Positions 48,601-60,679 are shown, counted from the stretch's first letter. The stretch: 64,000 bases of DNA from Hygrophila difformis (GCA_030278955.1 JAOANR010000006.1:59819060-59883059); one strand, 5' to 3'. Notes: generated by a model from the letters alone, not told the origin. A program made the numbers and translations.

Positions 48601-50165
48601 AGTAAGTTCAGGGTTGGTTTGAGGCTTGGCCTGGATAACATTGGCAAGGGTAAGTTGATCAGGCTTATTCTGGATGAATTCTTAATTCCTGCTGCAATCA
48701 CTTGGTCATTTGCCGGCTCCTGAATCATGCATTCATCATCAGTAAACACAACCTTCATACCAGTATTCTTGAGCAAAGAGCTTACAGACAAGAGGTTGAA
48801 TTTGAAAGAAGGTATAAAATACACATTGTTTAGGGTGAGATTTTTACTGAGTTGAACAATACCAATTTGTTTGACAGGGATGGAAGAACCATTTGGTAAA
48901 AGAATTTTGGTAGGTTTATGAGTGAAGTTCAGGTTAGCAAATAGGTTTTCATCTACACATATATGGCATGAAGCACCACTATCAACTAACCAAGTTTCTT
49001 TATCAAATGCACAAAGATAAGATGGAAGAATATTACCAGCAAACTCCAGTATGGAATTAGAAAATTCCACAGGTGACTCTTCAATTGGTTTAGTCAGAAG
49101 CTTTTGTACTTCCCTGGCTATTGCAGTGACATCCAAGTTTCTATTAGCAGCTTTGTAGTCTGTGTTTTCAGGTCCTATTACAGCATGTACAGGTTTGCCT
49201 CTTTTCTCCTGTAGCTCTTTGAACCATGAAGGTGTGCCATGTAGCTTGAAGCGAGTCTCCCTAGTATGACCTTTTCTCTTACAGAAATCACAGAACATAT
49301 TTCTTTTCTCAGCCTTCCTCTTCTCAGCTTCCCTTTTGACATCTAACTTCTTGTTGTCTACAACAGCAAATACTCCTTGATCAATGGCAATTCTAGTTTC
49401 TTTCTGTTGCTCGATTTGCAAAATCATGGCATATGCCCTTTTGATGGTAGGTAGCGGATCCAACAGAAGGATTTGATTCTTCAAGTATTCATAAGAACTA
49501 TTAAGGCCATCCAAAAATTGGATCAGCTGCTCGTTTTGTACTCTGTTCTGCCCTTTCTCTATAGCTTCAGGACAAGAACACACATAGGGAGGATCCATTA
49601 TAAGTAATTCTCCCCATAATTGTTGCATCTTAGTATAGTATGCAGACAAGGAATCATCTCCTTGCTGCAGGCTAGCAATCTGCCGCCTCAGCCTAGACAC
49701 AGCAACGCCATTGTATTGGCCATATTTTTCCTTCACATTTTCCCAGAGCTCCTGAGCTGTAGCAGCAAAAACATAAGCCCCTTGCAACTCAGGGCTCATT
49801 GAATTTCTCAGCCAGGTTCTCACCATGGCATCTACTGCCATCCAGGCATCGTATTCATTTGTCCCAACCGGTGGTTTAGGAATTTTACCAGTAACAAATC
49901 CAACCTTCTGCTTGGCAATCAATGAAGTCCAAACTCCCTTACTCCAAACCACATAATTAGAGCAGGTGAGAGGAACATTTGTCAAGGTAATCGAAGGATG
50001 ATCACCAGATCCCAATTGTAGAGATATAGGTAGTGGTTTAGCTGGGCTCATCACAGCATAAGCTGCTGCATGAGCTGCAGCCTCCACAACAGCCTTGGTC
50101 TCGGATGAGATTTCAGTCACCTCATCGCCAGGCATAGCTATAGAACAGCTAGACCTAGATCCCAA
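48582..50165 (-). pseudogene. copia 2 gag and protease segment
   Basis: A 527-codon frame with a gag core of the UBN2/copia type (LTNVPLTCSNYVVWSKG; WEN-KYGQYNG), a zinc knuckle and the protease motif DSGASCHIC. In the knuckle (CDFCKRKGHTRETRF) the fourth ligand, normally Cys, is Arg, so RNA packaging was probably impaired even before the frameshift. The reading frame departs from the family pattern from about 48680 onward and ends at 48582. Confidence 0.88.
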
Positions 50166-50272
50166 TAATCAGAAATAATAAATTGCAATCACAGTGCACC
50201 AGCTGTGAATTAAAAATCAACAGAAGAAGAGAATGGTGAAAGCGAAATATGAGAGACCCAGGACTCTAAATT

Positions 50273-50284
50273 GCTCTGATACCA
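50273..50284 (-). other. Primer-binding site (initiator tRNA-Met) of copia 2
   Basis: The minus strand reads TGGTATCAGAGC, the exact complement of the 3' end of plant initiator tRNA-Met, directly inside the 5' LTR. Confidence 0.93.
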
Positions 50285-50472
50285 TGATGAAGTATTGGAA
50301 GAAAATGGAGGAATTGGAAATTGCAGAAATGATTCTCTATCTGTTATTGCTCAGACCCTGGAGTATATATACAATTGCAAGGAAAGTTCTACACTAAAGC
50401 TAAGCTGTACAAAAGGTATTTACACACATAATGGACCTAGCCCATTTAATTAGTAGCCCAAAGTATCTAACA
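50285..50472 (-). repeat. 5' LTR of copia 2
   Basis: 188 bp. In element orientation it begins TGTTAGATACTT and ends CTTCATCA, abutting the primer site. Contains a TATA-like tatatata (near 50374). It has no partner in the window. Confidence 0.8.
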
Positions 50473-51614
50473 TCTAATTCAGGCCCATGTGTTTTCCCAT
50501 TTCGTCTTCATCTTTAAGTTCCAGTTGCTGAGCATCCCTTCCTCCTCCTTCATACTCCAACAGATTCTAACCAACCAAAGGGCAAAAGGCACAAGGCAAT
50601 TCTTCTTACGGAAAGAAGCTTTTCATCTGGAAGCGGATGAACTAGTTTCGTATGAAATGAGGCTTATCCATCTCAATCTCATATTTTCAGTTAAGTTTCG
50701 CCAAGATTGGTTGCTGACCGTCCCTTTTGCGTTTTATATATTACTGTATTATTATATATATGGAGGAAATGGGATGGATAATTCATGGATCTTTTGCCTT
50801 TTGGCTAGGGGTGTGCATCGGTCGGTTCGGTTAACCAAACCGAACCGAAATCCAAAACCGAAATTTTTGTAAAAACCAAAACCGAACCGAAATTGAAGAA
50901 AACCGAAATAACCGAACCGGTTAACCGAAACCGACCGAACTGCTTTTCTAAAAAAATAAAATAATTTTGATCAAATCTATTACCATTTTCAAACCTGTAA
51001 ATTCGCCCTGTCAAACAAAAACATCATATAAAGCAGATAATAAATAACGAATAGTTCAAATACGAAACAATACAAAAGTCTCAAAACTCTCAACATTACT
51101 TCTCACTTCTCATCCACACAAACCATAATAAAGTAGACAATAAATAACGAAAAAACAATCATCGATCTAATAGTTCATTAAACACTACCACTGCCACTTT
51201 GAACAGACCAATCCCATGCCCTCAAAATAGCACCAAGCCACCAACCATCTCAGCTAATCTCAAATCTGAAAATGAACAGACCATTCCCAATTCCCATGCC
51301 CTCAAAATAGCGGACTCCCACCTGCAGCAACATCCATACGCACCATACCATTATACCAATGAATTCACCAGCAATTTTCAACCATGCACAACAGAGTATA
51401 CAATGAACCTGTGATACTTGGCTGCTGCTAATTGAGAGAGCTACAAATAATAAACATAATGCAGATAAAAGCAAATACGTTATAGAATTCTTTACCATTC
51501 TCAAATTTCTCAAAAATTCATCCCCCACAACTTCAATCTTGTAATTGTTGGTGTTTGACAATGATGTTCCAATCCCAACATTAGATAATTCTGCAAAATA
51601 AAAAAAGAGATAAA

Positions 51615-53682
51615 TCAACTCATATAAACAATAAAAATAATGAAGATAAAAGCAAATACATTATAGAATTCATTACCACTCTCAAATTTCTCAAGCTCCT
51701 CTAATTGTTCTTGAATATTTATTAGCTTTTCCGAACCCCGAAGCCAATCTTGAGTGCAAACCAAGGCTTCAACAAGATTAGGAGTTAAGGAACTCCTAAA
51801 CTCATCTAGTACCCTTCCACCGGTACTCAATGCAGATTCCGACGCTACAGTAGAGATGAGAATGGCTAATATATCACGAACCATCTTTGAAAGCACATGA
51901 AATCTTGCAGAATTGGCTTTCCACCACAACAACAAATCTATATTGTCAGCCTCCACACAATTCTCATTCAGATACAACTCTAACTCCGTTTTCTTATTCA
52001 CAGAACCACCACTTTGAACTCTTAACTTTTTATATTGAGCTTTTCTTGGTAATACTGGCACATTAACTGTTTGACAATCAGAACCCCTAACTGAATTCAT
52101 GCTTGAAACACTACCACTGCCACTTCCACTTTCACATCCACTTCCACTCACATAATTTTCTAGGTGAGATCTTTTCTCATATTCCTTTTACATTTCTAAA
52201 AGACCATCTTTCAAGTTTTGAATCAACATACTAGACTTTTCAGGCCCATACATATTTGGCAAAGTATATTCCAGAAACTCAAACTTATCGGTAGGATAAA
52301 AAACATTAGCCCAAAAAATCATCTTATTCATCTTGTCAGGATCTACCCAATACTTATCAAACTTTGAAGATATCAACCCAACCTCAAAAAGATCATCACT
52401 AACCTTCCATTCATTCAACATGCAACATAATTCACTAAGCTCACTAAAAAAGGAACTAGCTGTCACATATAAAGATCCAGAAACACGCAATGTCATCTCA
52501 TAGAAAGGCTTCAATAAATCAGCAATTTTATGAACACGAACCCAATTAGCAACCATAGGATACCCATTATCTCCCAAATCAACAACATAATTTGGTTCAT
52601 CAATTTCATACTTCTCAAAAGCTTTCTCAAACATTTCTGCAGTTTTTAGCATTAAATAAGTGGAATTCCATCTTGTAGAAACATCTAAGCACAATGAGTT
52701 ATTACTCACAATCCCTTCATACTCCACACACTCCTTAAATTTTCTAAGTCTAGATGGAGAATTCCTAATATATCTCATAGCATCTCTAGCACGCTTCACC
52801 GAAGGGTCCAGTTCTTTCAAGCCCTCAGAGACTACCAAATTGATGACATGTGCAATACACCTCATGCGAAGATGCTCACAAGCTGCTACACTACCCCCCC
52901 CCCCCACCCCCAGTTCATCATTCTTTTCTTAAAAAAAGATATTGATGTATCATTTGCACTAGCATTGTCAACAGTGATGGTGAATACATTCTTTAACCCT
53001 AATCAAGAACACATGCTTCGAGTGACTTTCCTATGTATTCACCCTTATGACTAGTTACTAACACAAAATTCAGAATTTTCTTGTGCAAATTCCAGTCATT
53101 ATCAACAAAATGAGCAGTGATACACATGTAATTGATCCTTTGCAAGGAAGTCCATGCATCAGTAGTGAGGCACACTCTTTGACAGTTATTTTTCATGAAA
53201 GTCTTCAACATGGTCCTCTCATTATTATAAAACTTAAGAATATCACGTGTGATGGTCCAACGAGAAGGAATAGTAAACCGAGGGCATGCTTTGTTCATAA
53301 CATTTTTAAACCCTTTCCATTCCACAAACTTTAATGGCAACTCATCAATGATAATTATTTGTGCAATAGCTTTCCTAATTTCTTCATAATCATATTTCCA
53401 AGAAGAAAGTGTACCCACGTTGGATTGACTAGGCTGCAAGTTTATCAAAGGTTGACTAGGTTTTTCATTCTTAGGATTATTTATGCACACATCCATATGA
53501 TTACGAAGTGAAGAAGTGCCATTCTTACTAGGATCACTAGCAAACACTTTTGGACAGTAATTGCACTTAGCTGAAACTAGCTTGCCATTAGCATCAAAGA
53601 TCTTCTCGAAATGATTCCACACTACAGATCGTTCTCTCATTTGTTTCCTCTTTGGAGGTCGAGTAGAAGCTTCTGTTTTCAT
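51615..53682 (-). pseudogene. hAT transposase (BED finger, RICESLEEPER-like), inactivated
   Basis: Three blocks. 53682-52999: BED-type zinc finger (CNYCPKVF then H and C ligands) and the N-terminal catalytic region. 52907-52188: central domain (MRCIAHVINL, STRWNSTYLML). 52151-51615: C-terminal hAT dimerisation domain (WWKANSARF, ILISTVASESALSTGGRVLD). Lesions seen: a stop and frame change after VLD at about 52999, in a region with a 13-C tract near 52894-52905 suggestive of slippage, and an in-frame TAA at 52188-52190. The dimerisation block continues in the same frame after that stop. Non-functional as it stands. Confidence 0.9.
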
Positions 53683-53990
53683 TGAACTAGGCTCATTTCC
53701 GGAGTTGCTTTGAACTTCCCCCCCGAGCTCGAGACCTATAAAATTTCAGTAAATGTTTAGCACATAATATAATAATAACAATAACAAAATCCCATTGAAA
53801 ATACTCAATTAACTAGCTTCAATATGAGGTTCAATATCAAGAATGGCATTTGGTGGCAGTCAAGACTACAGTTCGGAGTTCAATAACTCTTAAAGCAGCT
53901 GGAGGAGTTAAAATTGGGATTGGTTTCCACTGATCAGTGATCACACAAATTCACAAGAGCATAATTTTAGCTTCAATGAAAACATAGTCA

Positions 53991-53994
<4 letters not shown>

Positions 53995-54038
<44 letters not shown>

Positions 54039-54257
54039 CAGGATAAAGGACTTGTTTCATTCATAATCCAATAGGAAGTGTGCATTAGCAAAATAGCAAA
54101 ATACCGACACCACCTCAAACATACAGTAGCTATCGGCAAAAATCAATCCCTTCAACTACAGGCCAACTCGACTACAACTTCAAAGTATCAGAATAAAGCA
54201 AGCAGAAAACCTTCATTATGTGATGCAGCTTCATTAATCAAACAATCAGAAATCCAA
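53995..54257 (-). mobile_element. Poly(A)-tailed retrocopy of an mRNA 3' end, nested in the hAT element
   Basis: A T tract of about 46 nt (53993-54038) is the poly(A) tail of a minus-strand insert. The remaining 219 bp look like a 3' UTR: no open frame, ending ...acaagtcctttatcctg before the A tail. Perfect 16-bp duplications aaaacatagtcaagtt flank it (53979-53994, 54258-54273). Unlike the SINEs it has no box A/B head, so it is better read as a 5'-truncated processed pseudogene made by LINE machinery. The parent gene is not identifiable here. Confidence 0.78.
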
Positions 54258-55584
54258 AAAACATAGTCAAGTTCTTAATTGACAATAACATATTCCTGTT
54301 TTGTGCATTAGGAGACTAGTATTTTAGCCAAGGCACATAAAAAACCTAGCAAACCAAAAAAGCAAGAAACAAAAAGAAGGGCATGACTGCATTCAAAGTG
54401 AAACCTGGGGGAAACCCTTAGATTAGTTAGTTTTTCCTATTCAGAATGGGAAGAAACATAAACATACCGGAGTATTATCCATCTTGTTCGACGACTTCGA
54501 CCACCTGGAGGCTGGAGGGCAGAAACAGAAATAAAAAATTGGAGTAGGGACGGCCGGCGTGGTGGAATGAATCTTGTTCGCAGGCTCGCACTTTGGTGGT
54601 GGTGGAATGAATCTCTTGTGAGTTGGGCGGCGGCCGGCGTGCGAACTGAGAAGTGGAAGGGAGTACCGGAGTAGGGACGAAGGGGAAGGGAGTACCGGAG
54701 TAGGGACGAAGGGGAACGGGAAGGGGGTGAATGGCGGAATTGAATGGATGGGGAATGGATCGGCCGATTAGGGTTAGAAATTCATTAGGGGTATTATATT
54801 TTTTTAAAAAATATATTATTTAAATTTCGGTCGGTTCGGTTACCCGAATTATAAATTTTTGAAAACCGAAAACCAAACCGAAAATCGAAATGTTAGATGT
54901 TCAAAACCAAACAGCGAACCGAAAACCAAAAAACCGAACCAAATAGCAAACTTCGGTTCGGTTCGGCCGGTTTGTTCAGTTTCGATCGTAATTTGCACAC
55001 CCCTACTTTCGGCAATGCTAGCTAACAATCAGAACATAGTCTTGCTTGACACGGCCTAATTAAATACTGTTAAGTTACTATTTAGCAAGTGGAATAAAGA
55101 GAAAAATGCAATGCTGCCACAAACTGCGCTGCAACAGCAGCACGGTGATTGATGAGGTTGGAATACAATTTCTGGTCCCAAGACTCGACGCTTTCCCCTT
55201 TTAGTCGGTTTATATTCACTGAAGCTGGATATTACGGGATTACCAATAACATCAACCTTAAACTGCAAAGGCAACATCATCACCATCACAAGATTGTAAA
55301 TTAAGAACCGTGCAGCAGATACCAGCCATATACTATGACGACAACAACAATACCAATATGTTTGTTTTGACCGCTAATACAATGACAGTGTCACATAAAG
55401 CCCTCACAAGTCCCATGCAACAACATTCACTTTTGCAGTGTGGTGCCCTGCCTGTGTCTCATTCATTTTCTAGTTTCTTTGAAAATGTATTCTCAATGCA
55501 ATTATGCAAACAAAGGAACTGGAACAGGGGAATATCTAGCTACTTCATTCTGCTGCTACACTACTATTACTACTACTACTACTA

Positions 55585-57092
55585 CTACTCAAACTTCTTG
55601 GCCCTGAATTTGCCTGTTGGGATTCTGCTCAGGACACTAGCATCCAGCTTTCGGTAATTGTGTTGAACCTGCCCCAGCAGTTTGTATATAAAGTCATCAA
55701 CTTCATCTTCATATCTTTCATACAGGACAGGCAATGTGTGGGCAGCAACAAAACCTGAATTTTGGATTAGCACAGCACAATCAAATCTGAGAGCCAGGGA
55801 GGGGGGAATCCAAGTGGTATGGATGCACAAATTAACTTCATTTCAATTTTCAATAATAATAATAATAATAATAATAATAATCAAGCAACCTCTTTTCTCA
55901 TAGGCTTTGTATGTTTTCTTCCTAAATAAACAAGTGAAAGGCACACACTCCAAGAATTCTGTAACAGTAAAATAGATTTATCTTACCAATGTACATCACA
56001 GTCAAGAAGTTGCACCAGCTTCCTATAATAGCTGCCGCAAACAAGCTCGCAGCAACCTACAAATTAATGTCATTGTATCATCAAACCTATTTTCAATTAT
56101 TGACACAACATTATGGGAAGGAAACTTATATGCAGTTTTGGCATTTTACAGTCAGAAAATTTGGGATCATTAATCATCAATTCTGCTACTTGCATGGGGT
56201 GGTATTTGATTCATGCCCTTAGTGAAAAGAGTTGAGATCACGATTGAGATCACAATTCCCTTGGTGAGGCATTAAAACATCAAAATCAGTGGCAAGAAAT
56301 GAAAGGGGTGTGATCCCATTTCAATAAAATGTATCTGCAGGAATACAAGAGAACATTGAAGAAGAGAGAGCGAAGAAAAAAAACAAACATAACAACGAAT
56401 TACCCCAAGAAATTGCTTTATATTTCCTTCACATGCAACATCCTGCAAGAAGCCTAAGCCACGATTCACCTCAGACCCTACCAACTTGCCAATGTTAACA
56501 AAAGCTTCTTCGGGCAAAACCAGCCGAGGGACTCTTGAATGAGATCTATTGCCATCAATAATTTGCAAGAATTAGAGCAAGGCCCTAAAGACTAAACAAA
56601 TAACGACCAGGAAACAGCATACAAGTGCACATTGCAGTAGTACCTATTTAATATGCCAGAGGCATTTTTCCAAAGAAATTGGCCAAGCATACCAATAATC
56701 AACACAAAGGATATAAGTGTGAGAAAATTGTAGTTGAGCCACTCAAAGAGCACCCAAACGATTGTAGCACCAGTTAATACACTAGCAGAGATTTTCTTGT
56801 TCCTCCATAATAGCACATCAGCAGCTGCATATTATATTCAAGAGAAAAAAGTTGCTTAAAATCAGGGGTGAGTTCAGTGATGCCAAAATGGATGACGCAA
56901 TAAATTGTTACATTTGCCTCCTCCCAGAAGATGGTGAACAGGCTTCTCGCGCCCAAATAGGCGGTCAAATTTAACCGACACTGGGCTGGGCTTCTCTTCG
57001 AAAAATGATACATTCTTGTGCTTTGAAACCCCTTCAGAAATGGATTCCATGATGTTGTTCATAAGAGACTCCGCAGTTATCCCCTCAGGCAT
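55585..57092 (-). CDS. RTNLB: Reticulon-like protein, RTNLB family
   Basis: Five exons (high to low): 57092-56912, 56824-56644, 56545-56404, 56056-55987, 55754-55585. These give 744 nt, 247 aa, typical for plant RTNLBs. The N-terminus is short and hydrophilic (PEGITAESLMNNIMESI). The reticulon domain begins about residue 50 with FGREKPVHHLLGGG and LLWRNKK. Two long hydrophobic hairpins follow at roughly residues 70-115 and 165-200, joined by a loop with PEEAFVNIG and NRGLGFLQD. The C-terminus FVAAHTLPVLYERYEDEVD is highly conserved. Family knowledge: it bends and tubulates the ER membrane by wedge insertion. Both termini face the cytosol. The paralogue number cannot be fixed; it most resembles the RTNLB8 side of the family. 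Confidence 0.93.
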
Positions 57093-58517
57093 TTTTCCTT
57101 GCGAAACACAAGGAGGAATTAGTCAAGAGATAAATGAAGATACAGAATCACAAAACTCATGAACAACGAAAAGTGAGAATATGTTCATTCTTGATAGCAG
57201 CAGCCACAGGAATTTTTAAACTTTGCAAGAATATGTTCGACACTGATAGAGGCCCACACAAGAATTTTAGCTTTTGTTCATTTGATAGCTACTACCAGCA
57301 CAAACTTCTGAAGCCTCCAAAAAGAAAGAAACAAAGTTACTTTATCAACTTCTTAAGTTAAGCCTGTTGTTTTCCAATTTCCAACCAGCTTATGAAAAAA
57401 GGAACTCTAAGTGACCATTAATTTCATAATCTCTCCAAACAAACATTAGAATTTAGAAAATCCTACTTTTTCAGAAACATAATAATGTTTTCGTTGTATA
57501 TATCCTAAAGTTGTGACTGCAATAAAAAAAGCCGAATATGTGGGGGGAAGCGACAGGAAAACATGCTTGAGACTTTTAAAGGCAATCACACGGTAAATAG
57601 AAGCGAAAACCCAATTATTACCCTATTATTATAAGCACAATCAATAATAATTGTAATAGGAGTACAAAGCCGTAGGCAGCCGACACTGATGAAAGAAGAG
57701 TGTCGTCTTACCCTATGACTTATTAACCTAACCTCTACAAAATCAAAATACTAATTTGCAAAATGAAACAAGGAAAATTAGGGGCAACAAATGAACAAAC
57801 AGGCAAGCAAGCAAGCAAAACATGAAGCAAACGCGATTGTATGTAAATGCTATCCTTTAAAATAATAATAATAATAATAATTTAAAAGAAATAATAATAA
57901 AGAATAGAGTGATGTGTAGGTTCACCAAAGGCAATCGGCAATCACCGACGTTCCCAGATTGGGAAATAAGGAGAAGAAAGAAAGGAAGAAGAAGAGAGGT
58001 AGGTATTTTAAAGAAACCCAGAAGAAAGAAATGCCTAAAAACAAGGTGGGAAGCATAAATAAAAAGGAAGAAAGAAGTTAAATAGTTGTAGTAGTAGTAG
58101 TACTGTAGTAGTAAATGGAAATCGGAAAGAATAGCAGTAGTAGTAGTAGCAGCAGCAGTATGTTGAAGATGCGATGGAATGATTGAAGAAGAAAGAAGAG
58201 AAGAACCTTGGTCAGTCGACCAGTATCACTACTGTTGTAAGGCAGACAGATATAGTAGGTTTTTGTTGACAAATCACAAACAAGGGAAGGGAAGGAAGAA
58301 GAGGAAGAGAAAAGGAGCAATATTCAAAGGGAGATTATGAATGAATGAGATTGGGATTTGGATTTGGGAGAAGACAAGACGAAAGGAGAGGGGGTTTAAT
58401 TTCTCCAGCCTCCACCGCAAAGTAGTTGTATGTATGTGTGCTGGTAGAATTTTTTTTTGATGGAGAGATGAACCCCACCCAAGCCTTTTGGAGAAACACA
58501 GACACACAAACTAGTGA
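57093..58517. other. Upstream region of the reticulon gene
   Basis: Contains (AAT)n near 57862-57880, a purine-rich block (GAA/AAG repeats) around 57960-58025, and GTA/GCA triplet runs near 58086-58157. On the minus strand the purine block reads as CT-rich, common in plant promoters and leaders. No TATA box is assigned with confidence. A 5' UTR intron is possible but not demonstrated. Confidence 0.4.
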
Positions 58518-58882
58518 GAGCATCTACATCCCTTACAAATTAATAACTCACTTTTATCATTCTCTCACTGCCACATCAGCTTTCCACTATCTCCAACATC
58601 TTTTTAATTCATTTCAATTAACTCCCACATCCCTCCACCAATTAATAACTCATATATTTGTGGGACCCACAACAATTTAATACACTTAAATTTAAATAAA
58701 AAAAATCAACTATCTATTGAAAAGGCTGTACAAATGGTGGCCCCAACTGATTTTAACTCAGTTCAAAATTATGAACTGAAATGGTGGGTCCTATGTTAAT
58801 TGAACTCCCCAACGGAGCATTTCCAATTCATCTCTGATTGTCTCAGCAATTAATTGATTAACTCGTAGCGTTGTGGATGCCC
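58518..58882. mobile_element. MITE with gagcatctac ends
   Basis: A 365-bp element flanked by TGA (58515-58517, 58883-58885). The left end reads gagcatctacatccc. The right end, read inverted, reads gggcatccacaacgc. This imperfect inverted repeat type (g-gcatc-aca) is widespread among plant MITEs with 3-bp duplications (PIF/Harbinger-like). No coding capacity. Confidence 0.6.
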
Positions 58883-59470
58883 TGAGTAGTGTGCAGTTCA
58901 GCAGCAGCAGTAGTTTCTCTCCTCCTCGTCGTAATTACTTACTCATCAGTCCCCTGCTGTGCTGCAAGTTGCAACCAACCAAGTCCACTACCAGTTACTA
59001 CAACTTGGTTAATGGAGTACTACTACTGATACACAGTAAGTAAGTAGTACTAAGTAGTAGTAGTTGTACTACACCTAACCTAACCACCACCTCCCGATAA
59101 TGTAGTAGTTAATGAATGAATGCCCATTCACTATTTCACTCTTACAGGCCAGCCAGGCAGGGCACAGCACAGCGCAAACGGTAAAGCCTCACACACCACA
59201 CTGTCTGTATATACCTGTTTCCTGTTCCCTCGTCTCACTCACTCGTCGTGTGTCGTGTCTTCTTCTTGTTTATTCCACCATCCATCCGCAAACTGCTTAC
59301 TGCAATTATCTCGTGACATCCCTTCCCCTTCCCTGCATTAATAATACACTTTGTGTTTTTTACTTTTCTTACTTTACATCAATTACACATACGCCTGCTT
59401 ACCCAAAAAAAAAAAAAAATTACACATACGCCTCATCTCAACATTACACATTTAATTACCATATATTTTA
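58883..59470. other. Intergenic DNA, nothing recognised
   Basis: Rich in TAG/TAC trinucleotide runs (near 59019-59075) and pyrimidine-rich stretches. Two overlapping open frames around 59112-59516 lack family motifs and look like chance. Confidence 0.4.
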
Positions 59471-59718
59471 TCCCTACTTGTTTAATTGTTTCATTCCAAT
59501 CACTGTTTTCAACTAGCTGACTTTGGAGCTTTATTTGGTTAGGTTAGCGAATGATTTTGAAGGTAAGTCTAACACGAGTTTTGTAGTTTGTAATCTCTGC
59601 TTTCATTATTACTTTATTCTTTTTTATTTAGCCTTGTAATGAATCATATAAAACCATCCAAAATCAGCTAGTTGAAAACAGCAATTGGAATTGAGCAATT
59701 AAAAAAGAATGGAGGTAG
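59471..59718. mobile_element. Stowaway-like MITE, distinct from copies A-D
   Basis: Inverted arms share gttttcaactagctga, with matching tttaatt-g blocks outside. The right end reads aatggaggtag, and TA flanks both ends (59469-59470, 59719-59720). 248 bp. The interior is unrelated to copies A-D. Confidence 0.6.
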
Positions 59719-59832
59719 TACTACTGTATTCATATGAAGTAAATTACTACTGCCAGAGTGCCAGTGCCCAACCATAATACTGAGTAGTAGTACTCCCATC
59801 TGTGCTAGTATTTGAGTTTTGTTTGGCTCGGG

Positions 59833-60479
59833 TGTAGCCAAGGACCTTTTTCTCCTCAAGGGAGGCTACCGGAAAAGGATCAAACCGATTACGGGTCCGG
59901 ATTAACAATAATGCGCCCACAATTGACTGAATCTTCTTTGAATTGATAAAAAAATAACAAGATACAACGGAGAATCTGCCTGTTGTTAAGAAACAACGGC
60001 GGAATTCACCAAAAACAGGGAACCAAACTACCAGCTGCTAAGGAGCAACGGTGGATTTGGAAATGGTAACCGCTACAAACTAGGCTAGATTCTAAGGAAA
60101 GCTGTAAAGGAAAGCTGTAAAGAAAGCAGTAAAGATAACAAGGAATTAAATTTGATAAAAGGAATTTGGGGGTTGGATTGATCTCTCCGATTTTATGTGT
60201 ATCGACCCCTATTTATAGCCGGAGCTGGAGTAACCGCTCTCCGGCTAATCCTTCTGAGCCGAATTCTTTCTCTCTTCATTTCGTTTGTTTTGGTTTCGGC
60301 TGTTCCTTCCCATTTCGGCCGAAATTTCTCTCGATCTCGGTTCCCTCCCTTCGGTTTACTATGGACTTTCAGCCTTACTGGTCTGGAGCTCATCCTCCTT
60401 TCGAACTTTCTCTTTTTTCTGGCCCATGTCTAATGGCCCAATAGCTCCTCGTGGCCCATTATTTCATATGGCCCCAACA
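59833..60479 (-). repeat. Probable 3' LTR of a large Ty3/gypsy (Tat-like) retrotransposon
   Basis: In minus orientation it begins TGTTGGGGCC and ends GGCTACA, a TG...CA structure of 647 bp. A TATA box on the same strand (60210-60218) lies near the middle, as expected at the U3/R border. A purine-rich tract abuts the TGTTGG end. Three short tandem units (ggaaagctgtaaa and variants) occupy 60096-60133. The second LTR, pol and target duplication would lie beyond 64000, so lineage assignment is inference, based mainly on the antisense plant-mobile-domain gene. The left edge is less certain than the right. Confidence 0.6.
60210..60218 (-). promoter_or_regulatory. TATA box of the LTR promoter
   Basis: The minus strand reads CTATAAATA followed by GGGG. 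It would drive transcription leftward, in the sense direction of the retrotransposon and opposite to the neighbouring antisense gene. Confidence 0.65.
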
Positions 60480-60492
60480 GATGCCCTCCTTA
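60480..60492 (-). other. Polypurine tract of the gypsy-like element
   Basis: The minus strand reads taaggagggcatc directly before the TGTTGG of the LTR. Position and composition fit a plus-strand primer. Confidence 0.55.
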
Positions 60493-60679
60493 CTTGGGCG
60501 AATTTCTTTCATATGAGAAGGAGCCCAAGTAATCTCCCTTTCTTCTTCCTTTTGGCAGTTATTTTTCTTCTTCTCGAGGATACTCTCCATCACTCCCCTA
60601 TTTACGTAGCCTACCACGTCTTTGGAGTGAACTGCCTTTCCAACTTCTCCTCTTTCTCTCTCTTTTTCCACCTTCTCCA

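Larger units (their letters stand above)
45905..50472 (-). mobile_element. Ty1-copia retrotransposon 2, 3'-truncated
   Basis: In element orientation: 5' LTR, a perfect initiator-Met primer site, gag-protease, integrase-RT and RNase H. The 3' part of RNase H, the polypurine tract and the 3' LTR are missing. Coding regions are long and nearly intact: one frameshift at the protease/integrase junction (about 48680) and one in-frame stop near 46513-46515. It therefore looks younger than copia 1 but was truncated after insertion. Confidence 0.9.
50806..55005 (-). mobile_element. hAT transposon with complete ends, 4.2 kb
   Basis: Terminal inverted repeats share 12 bp (taggggtgtgca). The flanks cttttggc (50798-50805) and ctttcggc (55006-55013) match at 7 of 8 positions, an 8-bp hAT duplication. 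Both subterminal zones (about 50815-50940 and 54825-54990) are packed with cggttcgg/ccgaaccg repeats, the likely transposase binding arrays. The interior holds a broken minus-strand transposase and a nested retrocopy. Ends are good, so it could in principle be mobilised in trans, but its own protein is dead. Confidence 0.93.

Noticed and set aside
53993..54038. 46-nt T tract as an assembly artefact
   Set aside because: It is explained as a poly(A) tail by the perfect 16-bp duplications on both sides. Its exact length may still be uncertain.
55852..55881. (AAT)n and other trinucleotide runs as CRISPR-like arrays
   Set aside because: Simple microsatellites without spacers, in a eukaryotic genome.
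59112..59516. 134-codon plus-strand frame
   Set aside because: Ser/Thr/Tyr-rich translation of pyrimidine-rich DNA. It runs into a MITE and has no family motif.
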